A DNA stretch of 64,000 nucleotides from contig NZ_QFXK01000030.1 in assembly GCF_003261635.1 (NCBI RefSeq), forward strand, positions 62,001 through 126,000, given 5' to 3'. The notes under the pieces were generated by a model. It was given only the letters and a program-made list of their open reading frames with translations. It did not search any database and had not been told where the DNA came from. Shown here piece after piece: positions 16,732 through 26,069 of the stretch. The position numbers and the translations under genes were made by a program. Source of the DNA: Kribbella monticola (GTDB lineage Bacteria > Actinomycetota > Actinomycetes > Propionibacteriales > Kribbellaceae). Each line of letters starts with the position of its first letter. The stretch's first letter is position 1.

Positions 16732-19700
16732 TCAGGCCGGTGCCCGCACGGGCTCGGCGATCACATCGTCGATCAGTCGCGCACACCACTGCAGCAGCTC
16801 CTGGTCGCGGAGCGGCTGACCGGCGACCGGCCGGGTGGCAGGTCGTGGCACCAGGATCGTACGCAGTTGCGGCTTGACCAGACTCTTCGGGTACAGCCTG
16901 TTCAGCCGCAGCACCTTCGAGTCGGGCAGGTCGACCGGTCCGAACCGGATCAGATTGCCCTGCAGCGTCACGTCCTGCAGCCCCGCCGTACGGGCGTGGT
17001 TGCGGAACTTCGCCACCTCGATCAGGTTCAGCACGGGCTGCGGGATGTCGCCGTACCGGTCGTGCAGTTCCTCGACCAGCTCGGCGATCCCGTCGGCGTC
17101 CCGTACGGCGGCCAGCCGCTGGTACATCTCCAGCCGCAGTCGCTGCGACGGCACGTAGTCGTGCGGCAGGTGGGCGTCGATCGGCAGCTCGATCTTGACC
17201 TCGGCCGCGGTCTCGTCGTCGGAGCTGTCACCCCGGTACTCCGCGACCGCCTCGCCGACCAGCCGGACGTACAGGTCGAACCCGACGTCGGCGATGTGGC
17301 CGGACTGTTCGCCGCCGAGCAGGTTGCCGGCGCCGCGGATCTCCAGGTCCTTCATCGCGACCTGCATGCCGGCACCGAGGTCGGCGTGCTGGGCGATCGT
17401 GGCGAGCCGGTCGTGCGCGGTCTCGGTGAGCGGCTTCTCCGCGGGGAAGAAGAAGTACGCGTACGCCCGCTCGCGCCCCCGCCCGACGCGGCCGCGGAGC
17501 TGATGCAGCTGGGAGAGCCCGAGCAGGTCGGACCGCTCGACGATCAGCGTGTTCGCGTTGGAGATGTCGATGCCGGACTCGACGATCGTCGTACAGACGA
17601 TGACGTCGGCCTGCTTCTCCCAGAAGCCCTGGATGACTTGCTCCAGCTGGTGTTCGGGCATCTGGCCGTGTGCCACCGCGACCCGCGCTTCGGGAACGAG
17701 CTGGCGGATCCGGGCGGCCGCCTTCTCGATGGTGTTCACCCGGTTGTGGACGAAGAAGACCTGGCCCTCGCGGAGCAGCTCGCGCCGGATCGCGGCGGTC
17801 ACCTGGCCCTCTTCGTAGGCACCGACGAACGTCAGCACCGGGTGCCGCTCCTCCGGCGGCGTCGCGATCGTCGACATCTCCCGGATGCCGGTGATCGACA
17901 TCTCCAGCGTGCGCGGGATCGGCGTCGCGGACATGGTCAGTACGTCGACCGCGGTCCGCAACTGCTTCAGCTGCTCCTTGTGCTCGACGCCGAACCGCTG
18001 CTCCTCGTCGACCACGACCAACCCGAGATCCTTGAACGCGACCTCGCCGCTGAACAGCCGGTGCGTCCCGATCACCACGTCGACCGAACCGTCGGCCAGA
18101 CCGTCGATGGTGGCCTTGGCCTCCTTGTCGGTCTGGAACCGCGACAGCGGCGCCACGTTCACCGGGAACGCGGCGTACCGCTCGGCGAACGTCGCGTAGT
18201 GCTGCTGCACAAGCAATGTGGTCGGAACCAGTACGGCGACCTGCTTGCCGTCCTGCACCGCCTTGAAGGCCGCCCGTACTGCGATCTCCGTCTTGCCGTA
18301 GCCGACGTCGCCGCAGACGATCCGGTCCATCGGCGTAACGCGCTCCATGTCCCGCTTCACGTCGTCGATGGTCGCCAACTGGTCCGGCGTCTCGACGAAC
18401 GGGAAGGCGTCCTCGAGCTCACGCTGCCAGGGGGTGTCCTTGGCGAACGCGTGCCCCTTGGTCGCCTGACGCGCGGCGTACAGCTTGATCAGCTCGCCGG
18501 CGATCTGGCGGACCGCCTTGCGTGCGCGGCCCTTGCGCTTGGCCCAGTCGCCGCCGCCCATCTTGTCGAGCGAGGGCTGCTCGCCGCCGACGTACCGGGT
18601 GACCTGGTCGAGCTGATCGGTCGGCACATACAGCCGGTCGCCGGGTTGCCCGCGCTTGCTCGGCGCGAACTCGATCACGATGTACTCGCGAGTGGCCTTC
18701 TGCGCGCCGGTGCCGACGGTCCGCTGCATCATCTCGACGTACCGGCCGACGCCGTGCTGCTCGTGGACGACGTAGTCGCCCGGTGCGAGCTCGAGCGGAT
18801 CGACCGCCTTCTTCCGGCGGCTCGGCATCCGTTGCTGCGAACGCCTTTCGGCCGCAGAACGCTGACCGGCAAGGTCGTTCTCGGTCAGTACGGCGAACTT
18901 GATGCCCTCGGCAATGAATCCCTTGTCGAGCGCACCCTGGGAGATCAGTACGACGCCAGGCTCGGGCACCCCGTCGATCGAGTCGACGGTCCGGGCCGGC
19001 AGCTCCGCCTCGGAGAACACCTCGGCCAGCCGCTGGGCCGGGCCGTGCCCCTCGGTGACGCAGACGACGCGCCAGCCGTCGCGCAACCAGGTGCGCACAT
19101 CCTCAACAGCAGCAGCGGTTTCGCCGCGGTACGGGTCGACCTCGTGCGCCGCGACCTGGCGGCTGCGGACCGCACCGGCGTCGGTGTCGATGTCGATGGA
19201 GATCCGCTCCCCCATCGAGTCGCGCAGCTCCGACGACAGCGAGTCGTCCGGCGCCGCCGCGAACGGCGACATGCTCCACCACGCCAAACCCTTGCTCAGT
19301 GCGTGCGAGCGGACATCGGCCAGCGACATGTACGCCGCCGCGCCCAGGTCGATCGGTGCCTCGCCACCGCCGGCAGCAGCGGCCCACGAGGCCTCCAGGA
19401 ACTCCTGGCTGGTCGCGACCAGGTCGTGCGCCCGGGCCCGGACCCGCTCGGGGTCACTGACCACGACATGGGTGCCTTCCGGCATCAGGTCGACCAGCAA
19501 TTCCATCTCGTCGACGAGGACGGGCGCGAGCGACTCCATCCCCTCGACGGCATGCCCTTCGGCGAGCTTCTCGAACAACTCGGACAGCTCAGGGTGTTCC
19601 TTGGCCAGTACTGCGGCGCGCGAGCGGACCTCGTCGGTCAGCAGCAGCTCGCGGCACGGGGGTGCCCAGAGACCGTGCTGCGCGATCTCCAGCGACCGCT

Positions 19701-20367
19701 GGTCGGCGACCGCGAAGTACCGGATCTCCTCCACGTCGTCACCGAAGAAGTCGACCCGCAGCGGGTGCTCCTCGGTCGGTGGGAAGACGTCGATGATGCC
19801 GCCGCGGACGGCGAACTCGCCGCGCCGCTCGACCAGGTCGACCCGGTTGTACGCCGCGGCCGACAGCCGCTCGACGACGTCCTCGAGGTCGACCGAGTCA
19901 CCGACGTGCAGTTGCACCGGGCGAAGATCGGCGAGCCCGGCGACCTGCGGTTGGAGCACGGAGCGCACCGGGGCGACCAGGATCTTGATCGGACCGGTCG
20001 TCTCGTCCGAAGGATCCGGGTGCGCGAGCCTCCGCAGTACGGCGAGGCGCCGGCCGACCGTGTCGGACCGCGGCGACAACCGCTCGTGCGGCAGGGTCTC
20101 CCAGGCGGGGTAGTAGGCGACGGAGCCGGGCTCGACCATGCACTGGAGTGCCTCGGTGAGCTCTTCGGCCTCGCGGAACGTGGCGGTGACCGCCAGCACC
20201 GGCCGGTCCGCGCCCTGGTGAGCGGCCAGCGCCGCCATCAGGACAGGGCGGATCGATCCAGGAGCGCTCAGGTCGAGTGTCGTGACGCCTTCGGTCCTGG
20301 CGTCGCGAACGGCCTCGGCCACCACCGGATCGGTGATCAGGGTGTCGACCAGACCGGCCAGTTTCAC
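16732..20367 (-). CDS. mfd: Transcription-repair coupling factor Mfd
   Basis: 1211 residues, normal for the family. It removes stalled RNA polymerase at DNA lesions and recruits UvrA. In order: UvrB-like module with DLSAPGSIRPVLMAALAAHQ, RNA polymerase interaction domain (GDYVVHEQHGVGRYVEM), Walker A GDVGYGKTE, DEEQ box VVVDEEQRFGVEHK, SATPIPRTLEMS, and the C-terminal TRCF domain. GTG at 20367 is chosen because homology starts there; any longer reading is unsupported. Thirteen bases separate it from pth. Confidence 0.97.
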   Translation of the reverse strand: MKLAGLVDTLITDPVVAEAVRDARTEGVTTLDLSAPGSIRPVLMAALAAHQGADRPVLAVTATFREAEELTEALQCMVEPGSVAYYPAWETLPHERLSPRSDTVGRRLAVLRRLAHPDPSDETTGPIKILVAPVRSVLQPQVAGLADLRPVQLHVGDSVDLEDVVERLSAAAYNRVDLVERRGEFAVRGGIIDVFPPTEEHPLRVDFFGDDVEEIRYFAVADQRSLEIAQHGLWAPPCRELLLTDEVRSRAAVLAKEHPELSELFEKLAEGHAVEGMESLAPVLVDEMELLVDLMPEGTHVVVSDPERVRARAHDLVATSQEFLEASWAAAAGGGEAPIDLGAAAYMSLADVRSHALSKGLAWWSMSPFAAAPDDSLSSELRDSMGERISIDIDTDAGAVRSRQVAAHEVDPYRGETAAAVEDVRTWLRDGWRVVCVTEGHGPAQRLAEVFSEAELPARTVDSIDGVPEPGVVLISQGALDKGFIAEGIKFAVLTENDLAGQRSAAERRSQQRMPSRRKKAVDPLELAPGDYVVHEQHGVGRYVEMMQRTVGTGAQKATREYIVIEFAPSKRGQPGDRLYVPTDQLDQVTRYVGGEQPSLDKMGGGDWAKRKGRARKAVRQIAGELIKLYAARQATKGHAFAKDTPWQRELEDAFPFVETPDQLATIDDVKRDMERVTPMDRIVCGDVGYGKTEIAVRAAFKAVQDGKQVAVLVPTTLLVQQHYATFAERYAAFPVNVAPLSRFQTDKEAKATIDGLADGSVDVVIGTHRLFSGEVAFKDLGLVVVDEEQRFGVEHKEQLKQLRTAVDVLTMSATPIPRTLEMSITGIREMSTIATPPEERHPVLTFVGAYEEGQVTAAIRRELLREGQVFFVHNRVNTIEKAAARIRQLVPEARVAVAHGQMPEHQLEQVIQGFWEKQADVIVCTTIVESGIDISNANTLIVERSDLLGLSQLHQLRGRVGRGRERAYAYFFFPAEKPLTETAHDRLATIAQHADLGAGMQVAMKDLEIRGAGNLLGGEQSGHIADVGFDLYVRLVGEAVAEYRGDSSDDETAAEVKIELPIDAHLPHDYVPSQRLRLEMYQRLAAVRDADGIAELVEELHDRYGDIPQPVLNLIEVAKFRNHARTAGLQDVTLQGNLIRFGPVDLPDSKVLRLNRLYPKSLVKPQLRTILVPRPATRPVAGQPLRDQELLQWCARLIDDVIAEPVRAPA

Positions 20368-20380
20368 TTGATGTCCACTC

Positions 20381-20956
20381 TCACGAGTTGTACTTGGCTT
20401 GGGTGACTTCGAGACCGTCGGTGAGGAGGGATTCGACCGCGTCCGCGCCGCGATCGACCGCGAACGGGAGATCCTTGCGCTCGGCCGAGGAGAACTCGTC
20501 GAGCACGAAGTCCGCCGGGCTCTGCCGGCCCGGTGGACGGCCCACACCGAACCGCAACCGATAGTAGTCACCGGTGCCAAGCGATTTCCGCAGCGACTTG
20601 AGCCCGTTGTGGCCGTTGTCGCCACCGCCGAACTTGGCCCGCAGTACGCCGAAGTCGATGTCGAGTTCGTCGTGGACGACCACCAGGGTGGCCGGCTCCA
20701 CCTTGAAGAACTTCAGCAGCCCGGACACCGGGCCGCCGGACTCGTTCATGTACGACCGCGGCTTGGCCAGGATCGCGCGGATGCCGCTGATCCTGGTCTC
20801 CACCACCTCGGCCTTGGCCTGCTTGTGCTGCTTCCAGCCGCCACCGACCCGGGCGGCCAGTTCGTCGGCGACCAGGTGACCGATGTTGTGCCGGGTCCGG
20901 GCATAGGAAGGGCCGGGATTCCCCAGCCCGACGACCAACCACACGTCGTCCGCCAC
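20381..20956 (-). CDS. pth: Peptidyl-tRNA hydrolase
   Basis: 191 residues. It releases tRNA from peptidyl-tRNA that has dropped off ribosomes. The family signature VVGLGNPGPSYARTRHNIG holds the catalytic His. KPRSYMNESGGPV and VVHDELDIDFG hold the catalytic Asn and Asp, and GGGDNGHNGLKSL the second Asn. It lies 49 bases after rplY, the conserved rplY-pth arrangement. Confidence 0.97.
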   Translation of the reverse strand: MADDVWLVVGLGNPGPSYARTRHNIGHLVADELAARVGGGWKQHKQAKAEVVETRISGIRAILAKPRSYMNESGGPVSGLLKFFKVEPATLVVVHDELDIDFGVLRAKFGGGDNGHNGLKSLRKSLGTGDYYRLRFGVGRPPGRQSPADFVLDEFSSAERKDLPFAVDRGADAVESLLTDGLEVTQAKYNS

Positions 20957-21005
20957 GGATCCCGGCCTTCCTGGTTGAAACTCTGCGCTCGAGGTGAGTC
21001 CTGTA

Positions 21006-21650
21006 CTACTCGGCCGCGGCGGCGACCGGCTCTTCGGCGGACTCCGGCTCGTCCTTCTCGATACCGGCCTCGGCCTCGGCCTCGGACAGCTCGGCGTCGA
21101 GCTGCTCGGCGGTCTGCGCCGCCGTCACGTTGACGACCAGGGTGTCCGGCTCGACGGCCAGCGTCGTACCGGCCGGCAGCTGCAGGTCGGACGCGTGGAT
21201 CTGGGCGCCGGCGTCCAGGCCCTCGACGGACACGGTGACGCCGTCGGGGATGTGGGTCGCCTCGGCCTCGACCAGGATGCTCGGGTGCTCGAGCACGACC
21301 AGGGTGTCGCTGACCGCTTCGCCCTCGATGTGGACGGCGATCTCGACCTGGACCTTCTCGCCGCGCTTCACGATGACCAGGTCGACGTGCTCGATGTGGC
21401 CCTTCAGCGGGTCACGCTGGACCTGCTTCGGCAGCGCCAGCAGGGACTCGCTGCCCTCGACCTCGATCAGCAGCAGGGCGTTGGCGGTCTTCAGCGCCAG
21501 CATGGTGTCGTGACCGGGCAGCGTGATGTGCACCGGGTCCGTGCCGTGGCCGTAGAGAACGGCGGGCACCTTGTTGTCCCGGCGGATTCGGCGGGCAGCA
21601 CCCTTGCCGAACTCCGTGCGCGACTCGGCTTGGATCTTGACCTCGGCCAC
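21006..21650 (-). CDS. rplY: 50S ribosomal protein L25 (CTC form)
   Basis: 214 residues: an N-terminal L25 domain that binds 5S rRNA (EVKIQAESRTEFGKGAARRI, then VPAVLYGHG) and a C-terminal beta-barrel TL5/CTC domain. The last ~35 residues are Glu/Ala-rich and acidic, usual for the long actinobacterial form. It heads the rplY-pth-mfd run and is preceded by about 345 bases without a gene. Confidence 0.96.
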   Translation of the reverse strand: MAEVKIQAESRTEFGKGAARRIRRDNKVPAVLYGHGTDPVHITLPGHDTMLALKTANALLLIEVEGSESLLALPKQVQRDPLKGHIEHVDLVIVKRGEKVQVEIAVHIEGEAVSDTLVVLEHPSILVEAEATHIPDGVTVSVEGLDAGAQIHASDLQLPAGTTLAVEPDTLVVNVTAAQTAEQLDAELSEAEAEAGIEKDEPESAEEPVAAAAE

Positions 21651-21995
21651 GAGATGAACTCCTCAAGAACGTTGCGGTGATCTGTTGTCAGTGGTGACTG
21701 CGTTACCTATAGCTGGGTTGCTGGCCTCAGCGGGCGCGTCTTGACTCCCGAACAGGCGTCAGGCAACGAACCACCGCGTCGATCACGGAGCCGCGCCCGC
21801 CAGGTCTTGTGAAGGACTTAGTCCGGGGGGCGTCCCTCGCCGAGGCAACCAAAACAGTCTACCCACCACCTTGCCCAGACGTGAAATCTGTACCCGAAGT
21901 ACTTCTCCCGGCCCACCGACGGTGACTTTTCTCCGCTCGTACTACGCCCGCGGTGTCGTACCAGGGTGGACCGGGGTGTCGGCTAGGTTCCTGGC
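21651..21995. other. Intergenic region before rplY
   Basis: 345 bases between divergent rplY and the hypothetical gene at 21996. No coding sequence is convincing. GCGGGCGCG (21730-21738) and its perfect complement (21792-21800) could close a leader structure in the rplY transcript. The rest shows no clear signal. Confidence 0.4.
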
Positions 21996-22673
21996 ATGTT
22001 CGTCGGGTTCGCGTTCATCGGGGTCATCGCGCTGGCCGGTTTCTCGGCGGTGATCGCGTTGGCGATCTGGCAGTCCAAGCGGCGGCGGGAGTTCCTCAAC
22101 GCGCGGGCCCAGGCCGCCGCTCAGCTCGGCTGGTATCCGGCGCCGCCGAACCCCTGGCTGACCGGCGTCGCCGCGGACATCTATCAGCGCGGCAAGCCCG
22201 GCGAGATGTTCGCGGGCGACTTCCGCGGCCGCGGGATGTGTGCGCTCGACTACACCTACACGACGACCTCGACCGATGCCAACGGCTCGACCACGACGAC
22301 CACGCACCGGGTGTTCCTCGTCGCGCTCAACCTGCCGGTCGCGCTGCCGCCGCTGAAACTGACGATGGACTCCAAGGTGCGCCGGTTCTTCGGCGGCCGT
22401 GACATCGAACTCGAGAGCAAGGCGTTCAACGACGCCTTCCGGGTCAGTTGCGCGGACGAGCGCTACGCGTCCGCCGTACTGCATCCGCGGCTGATGGAGT
22501 GGATGCTGCACAATCCCGGTCTCGAATGGCAGGTCTCCGGCAACGCCCTCGTCACCTGGGGCACCGGCTCGTTCACCGTCCCGGACACGCTGGCCCGACT
22601 CGAAGTGATGTCACGCGTGATCGACCTGCTGCCACCTTTCGTACTACGGGACTACGGCCAGCCGGTCTACTGA
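21996..22673 (+). CDS. Membrane-anchored hypothetical protein
   Basis: 225 residues. One N-terminal membrane helix (FAFIGVIALAGFSAVIALAIW) is followed by a basic stop-transfer KRRREF and a cytosolic domain. The domain contains a Thr/Ser-rich stretch (YTYTTTSTDANGSTTTT) leading into beta strands (HRVFLVALNL), then ESKAFNDAFRVSCADERYA. This last motif and the layout resemble DUF3137-like proteins. No function can be assigned. It converges on the NAD-binding protein gene with 38 bases between the stops. Confidence 0.75.
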   Translation: MFVGFAFIGVIALAGFSAVIALAIWQSKRRREFLNARAQAAAQLGWYPAPPNPWLTGVAADIYQRGKPGEMFAGDFRGRGMCALDYTYTTTSTDANGSTTTTTHRVFLVALNLPVALPPLKLTMDSKVRRFFGGRDIELESKAFNDAFRVSCADERYASAVLHPRLMEWMLHNPGLEWQVSGNALVTWGTGSFTVPDTLARLEVMSRVIDLLPPFVLRDYGQPVY

Positions 22674-22711
22674 GTACTACGAGCCAGTCACCCGTACTCC
22701 GAGCGGCGCGC

Positions 22712-23476
22712 CTACTGGCTCAGGCGGGTCCAGACCTGGCGGAGCGCCCGGGCCGCGTCGCCTTCCAGCCCGGCCTCGTCAAGCGTCTCAGCCAGCTCGT
22801 CGAACTCCGGGCCCCATCGCCAGGCGACGTGGGTGAGCCCTTCCGGCAGCCCGGGATCCTTGAGCGATCCGGCATCCGCGCGGATCGCCTGCGCCACCAG
22901 CGCGTCCGTCACCCCGTGCTTCGCCGCCAACTCGAACGCCAGCACGGCCAACGCCGCCTTGCCCTTGTTGTAGAACGCGTACGCCGATTTGGCCGCGCTC
23001 GCCGCGCCTGGTTCGTCACCGACCACCATCGGGGTCACCGCGGTACCGGCCCAGAGCTCGGCGACCCGCGCGGCCGCAGTACCGGACAGCATCAGGTGCG
23101 TCGGCGAGGCGCCGCCCATCGGTGGCGGTCCGACCACGCCCGCGTCGACGAAGGTCGCCGCCGGTAGCGCTTCCTGAGCAGCAGCGAGTGATTTCGGCGA
23201 GAGCGGGTTTGCTTCGACGTACAGGCCGTCGAACCCGGCAGCACCGACCTGGCGCGCAATGTCGACGGCCCCTTGCGGCGCACACGAGCACAACACGACC
23301 TCGGCCGATCCGACAGCCTCGGCGAACGGCGTACCGATCAGTCCCGCGGCCTCGGCGCGCTCGACAGACGCCGTACTACGCCCTTCGGGGACCCAGTGCA
23401 CCTCGTGCCCCGCCGCCACCAGTTGCGCGGCGAGCTGGGACCCCATGGCCCCGGGATGAAAGACGGCGATCCGCAT
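22712..23476 (-). CDS. NAD(P)-binding 6-phosphogluconate dehydrogenase-like protein (DUF1932)
   Basis: 254 residues. The Rossmann fold begins MRIAVFHPGAMGSQLA (GxxGxxG-like). A C-terminal helical domain has the conserved SAKSAYAFYNKGKAAL, where the lysine sits in the position of the catalytic Lys of beta-hydroxyacid dehydrogenases. It probably reduces or oxidises a small hydroxy- or keto-acid. The substrate is unknown. The ATG at 23476 is where homology begins. It lies 43 bases downstream of prs. Confidence 0.85.
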   Translation of the reverse strand: MRIAVFHPGAMGSQLAAQLVAAGHEVHWVPEGRSTASVERAEAAGLIGTPFAEAVGSAEVVLCSCAPQGAVDIARQVGAAGFDGLYVEANPLSPKSLAAAQEALPAATFVDAGVVGPPPMGGASPTHLMLSGTAAARVAELWAGTAVTPMVVGDEPGAASAAKSAYAFYNKGKAALAVLAFELAAKHGVTDALVAQAIRADAGSLKDPGLPEGLTHVAWRWGPEFDELAETLDEAGLEGDAARALRQVWTRLSQ

Positions 23477-23519
23477 ACAGAGCTCCGATTCCGAAGTAGA
23501 ACCAGCGCTGCCGGACCGC

Positions 23520-24500
23520 TCAGGCGCGGCCCTCGAACAGGCTGGTGACCGAGCCGTCCTCGAACACCTCGCGGATCGCACGACTGATCAGCGGGGCGAT
23601 CGACAGCTCGGTCAGCTTGTCGAACTTGCGCTCCTCGGCGATCGGCAGCGTGTTGGTGACGATCACCTCGCTGGCCTGGCAGTTCTTCAGCCGGTCGACC
23701 GCCGGGCCGGACAAGATGGCGTGCGTCGCGGCGATCACCACGCCCGCGGCGCCGTCGGCCATCAGCGCGTCGGCGGCCTTGGTGATCGTGCCGCCGGTGT
23801 CGATCATGTCGTCGACCAGGATGCAGACCCGGCCGGTGACCTCGCCGACGACCCGGTTGGCCACGGTCTCGTTCGGCCGGTCGACGTCGCGGGTCTTGTG
23901 GATGAAGGCGAGCGGCGCGTTGTTCAGCCGGGCCGACCACTGCTCGGCGACCTTGATCCGGCCGGCGTCCGGGGAGACCACGGCCAGCTGCTGGTCGCCG
24001 TACTTCTCCCGCACGTAGTCGGTCAGGATCGGCAGCGCCATCAGGTGGTCCACCGGGCCGTCGAAGAAGCCCTGGATCTGTGAGGTGTGCAGGTCGACGC
24101 AGATCAGCCGGTTCGCGCCGGCGGTCTTGAACAGGTCGGCCATCAGCCGGGCCGAGATCGGCTCCCGGCCGCGGTGCTTCTTGTCCTGTCGGGCGTACCC
24201 GTAGAACGGCAGCACCACGGTGATCCGCTTGGCCGACGCCCGTTTCAGCGCGTCGACCATGATCAGCTGCTCCATGATCCACTCGTTGATCGGCGAGGTG
24301 TGGCTCTGGATCACGAACGCGTCGGAGCCGCGGACCGACTCCTCGAACCGGACGTAGATCTCGCCGTTGGCGAAGTCGTACGCCGACGTCGGCACCAGGC
24401 CGGCGCCGAGCTGTTCGGCCACCTCCTCGGCCAGGCCCGGGTGGGCCCGTCCGGAGAACACCATCAGGTTCTTCTCGGTGGTCCGCTTCATGCCGCTCAT
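23520..24500 (-). CDS. prs: Ribose-phosphate pyrophosphokinase
   Basis: 326 residues. It makes phosphoribosyl pyrophosphate from ribose 5-phosphate and ATP. FSGRAHPGLAEEVAEQLG at the N-terminus, the flexible ATP loop RQDKKHRGREPISARLMADL, the VVSPDAGRIKVAE strand, and the PRPP-binding loop ILVDDMIDTGGTI are all present. The ATG overlaps the glmU stop (ATGA), so the two are translationally coupled. Confidence 0.97.
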   Translation of the reverse strand: MSGMKRTTEKNLMVFSGRAHPGLAEEVAEQLGAGLVPTSAYDFANGEIYVRFEESVRGSDAFVIQSHTSPINEWIMEQLIMVDALKRASAKRITVVLPFYGYARQDKKHRGREPISARLMADLFKTAGANRLICVDLHTSQIQGFFDGPVDHLMALPILTDYVREKYGDQQLAVVSPDAGRIKVAEQWSARLNNAPLAFIHKTRDVDRPNETVANRVVGEVTGRVCILVDDMIDTGGTITKAADALMADGAAGVVIAATHAILSGPAVDRLKNCQASEVIVTNTLPIAEERKFDKLTELSIAPLISRAIREVFEDGSVTSLFEGRA

Positions 24501-25984
24501 GGTCGCGCCTCCCGTTCGGCCTTCTCGCCAGTGTCGCTCAGCTCGCCCTGTTGCGCTGCCTCTTGTGCTTGTTCGGCGGCCTTCGCGGTCTTGGTACCGG
24601 CCCGCTTGCGAGCCACCCAGCCGCGGATGTTGCGCTGCTTGCCCCGGGCCACGGCGATCTCGCCCGGCCCGATCGGCTCGGTCACCGCGGACCCGGCCGC
24701 GACGTACGCGCCGTCCGCGATCGAAGCGGGCGCGACCAGCACGGAGTTGCTGCCGACGAACGAGTACCGCCCGACGGTGCTGTGGAACTTGTTGACGCCG
24801 TCGTAGTTGGCGAAGATCGTGCCGGCGCCGATGTTGGCGCCCTCCCCGATCGTGGCATCCCCGGCGTACGTCAGGTGCGGCACCTTGGCGCCGTCCGCGA
24901 TCGCCGCGTTCTTGGTCTCGACGAAGGTGCCGATCTTGCCCTTGACGCCCAGCGTCGTACCGGGCCGCAGGTAGGCGAACGGCCCGACCGAGGCGCCTTC
25001 GCCGATGACCGCGCCGGAGCCGTGGGTGCGGATGATGCTCGCGCCCACGCCGACCTCGACGTCGGTGAGCGTGGTGTCCGGGCCGATCGTCGCGTTGCTC
25101 GCGACTGTGGTGGCGCCGTGCAGCTGGGTGTTCGGGAGCAGGGTGACGTCCTGGTCGAGGGTGACCGTGCTGTCGACCCAGGTGGTGTTCGGGTCGACGA
25201 TCGTGACACCGGAGCGCATCAGGGTATCGAGCGTGCGGCGGTTCAGCTCGGCGCGGAGGGTGGCGAGCTGGACCCGGTCGTTCACGCCCTCGGTCTGCAT
25301 CGCGTCCTCGGTGACGAACGCACCGACCCGCTTGCCGTCGCTCTTCGCGATCGCGAGCACATCGGTCAGGTACAGCTCGCCCTGCGCGTTGTCCGTGCTG
25401 ATCCGGCTCAGCCCGTCGCGCAGTGTTGCCGCGTCGAAGACGTAGATCCCGGCGTTGATCTCGTCGATCTGGCGCTGCTCGGCGGTCGCGTCCTTGTGCT
25501 CGACGATCCCGGCGACGCTGCCGTCCTCGGCCGGGATGATCCGGCCGTAGCCGGTCGGGTCCGGCACCCGGGCAGTCAGCACGGTGATCGCGTTCGCGTT
25601 CTTGTCGTGCTCGGCGACCAACTGCTGCAGGGTGTCCGTCTGCAGCAGCGGCACATCGCCGGAGGTGACGATCACCTCGCCCTCGAAACCCGCCGGTACG
25701 ACGGTCAGCCCGGCGCGGACGGCGTCGCCGGTGCCGAGCTGCTGCTCCTGGACGGCGGTCCGTACCTCGGGGTCGATCGCGGCCAGGTGCGCCTCGACCT
25801 GCTCCCGGCCGGTACCGACCACCACGACGAGATGCTCCGGCGCGAGTGCACGGGCGGTAACCACCGCGTGCCCGACGAGACTGCGTCCGCCGATCTCGTG
25901 CAGCACCTTCGGGGTCGCGGATTTCATCCGGGTCCCCTGACCGGCGGCCATCACGATGACCACCGCAGGACGATGGGAAGTCAC
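24497..25984 (-). CDS. glmU: Bifunctional UDP-GlcNAc pyrophosphorylase / GlcN-1-P acetyltransferase
   Basis: 495 residues. It makes UDP-N-acetylglucosamine for peptidoglycan. The N-terminal uridyltransferase has VIVMAAGQGTRMKS and QLGTGDAV. The C-terminal left-handed beta-helix of hexapeptide repeats (from about residue 260) carries the acetyltransferase site around YAGDATIGEGANIGAGTI. A charged Ala/Glu/Lys tail of ~25 residues follows. The GTG at 25984 is chosen by homology. It is coupled to prs. Confidence 0.97.
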   Translation of the reverse strand: MTSHRPAVVIVMAAGQGTRMKSATPKVLHEIGGRSLVGHAVVTARALAPEHLVVVVGTGREQVEAHLAAIDPEVRTAVQEQQLGTGDAVRAGLTVVPAGFEGEVIVTSGDVPLLQTDTLQQLVAEHDKNANAITVLTARVPDPTGYGRIIPAEDGSVAGIVEHKDATAEQRQIDEINAGIYVFDAATLRDGLSRISTDNAQGELYLTDVLAIAKSDGKRVGAFVTEDAMQTEGVNDRVQLATLRAELNRRTLDTLMRSGVTIVDPNTTWVDSTVTLDQDVTLLPNTQLHGATTVASNATIGPDTTLTDVEVGVGASIIRTHGSGAVIGEGASVGPFAYLRPGTTLGVKGKIGTFVETKNAAIADGAKVPHLTYAGDATIGEGANIGAGTIFANYDGVNKFHSTVGRYSFVGSNSVLVAPASIADGAYVAAGSAVTEPIGPGEIAVARGKQRNIRGWVARKRAGTKTAKAAEQAQEAAQQGELSDTGEKAEREARP

Positions 25985-26069
25985 GCGGTCTTCTCCTCGA
26001 GTTCCCTGCGAATTCGCCGCAGAGCTAGATCCGGGCACTCGAAAAGCGTGCCCGCGCAAGCGTACTTGC

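Noticed and set aside
16402..20406. A very long plus-strand open frame opposite mfd
   Set aside because: It is the antisense shadow of mfd: Arg/Asp/His/Val-rich with no domain, while the minus strand has all Mfd motifs.
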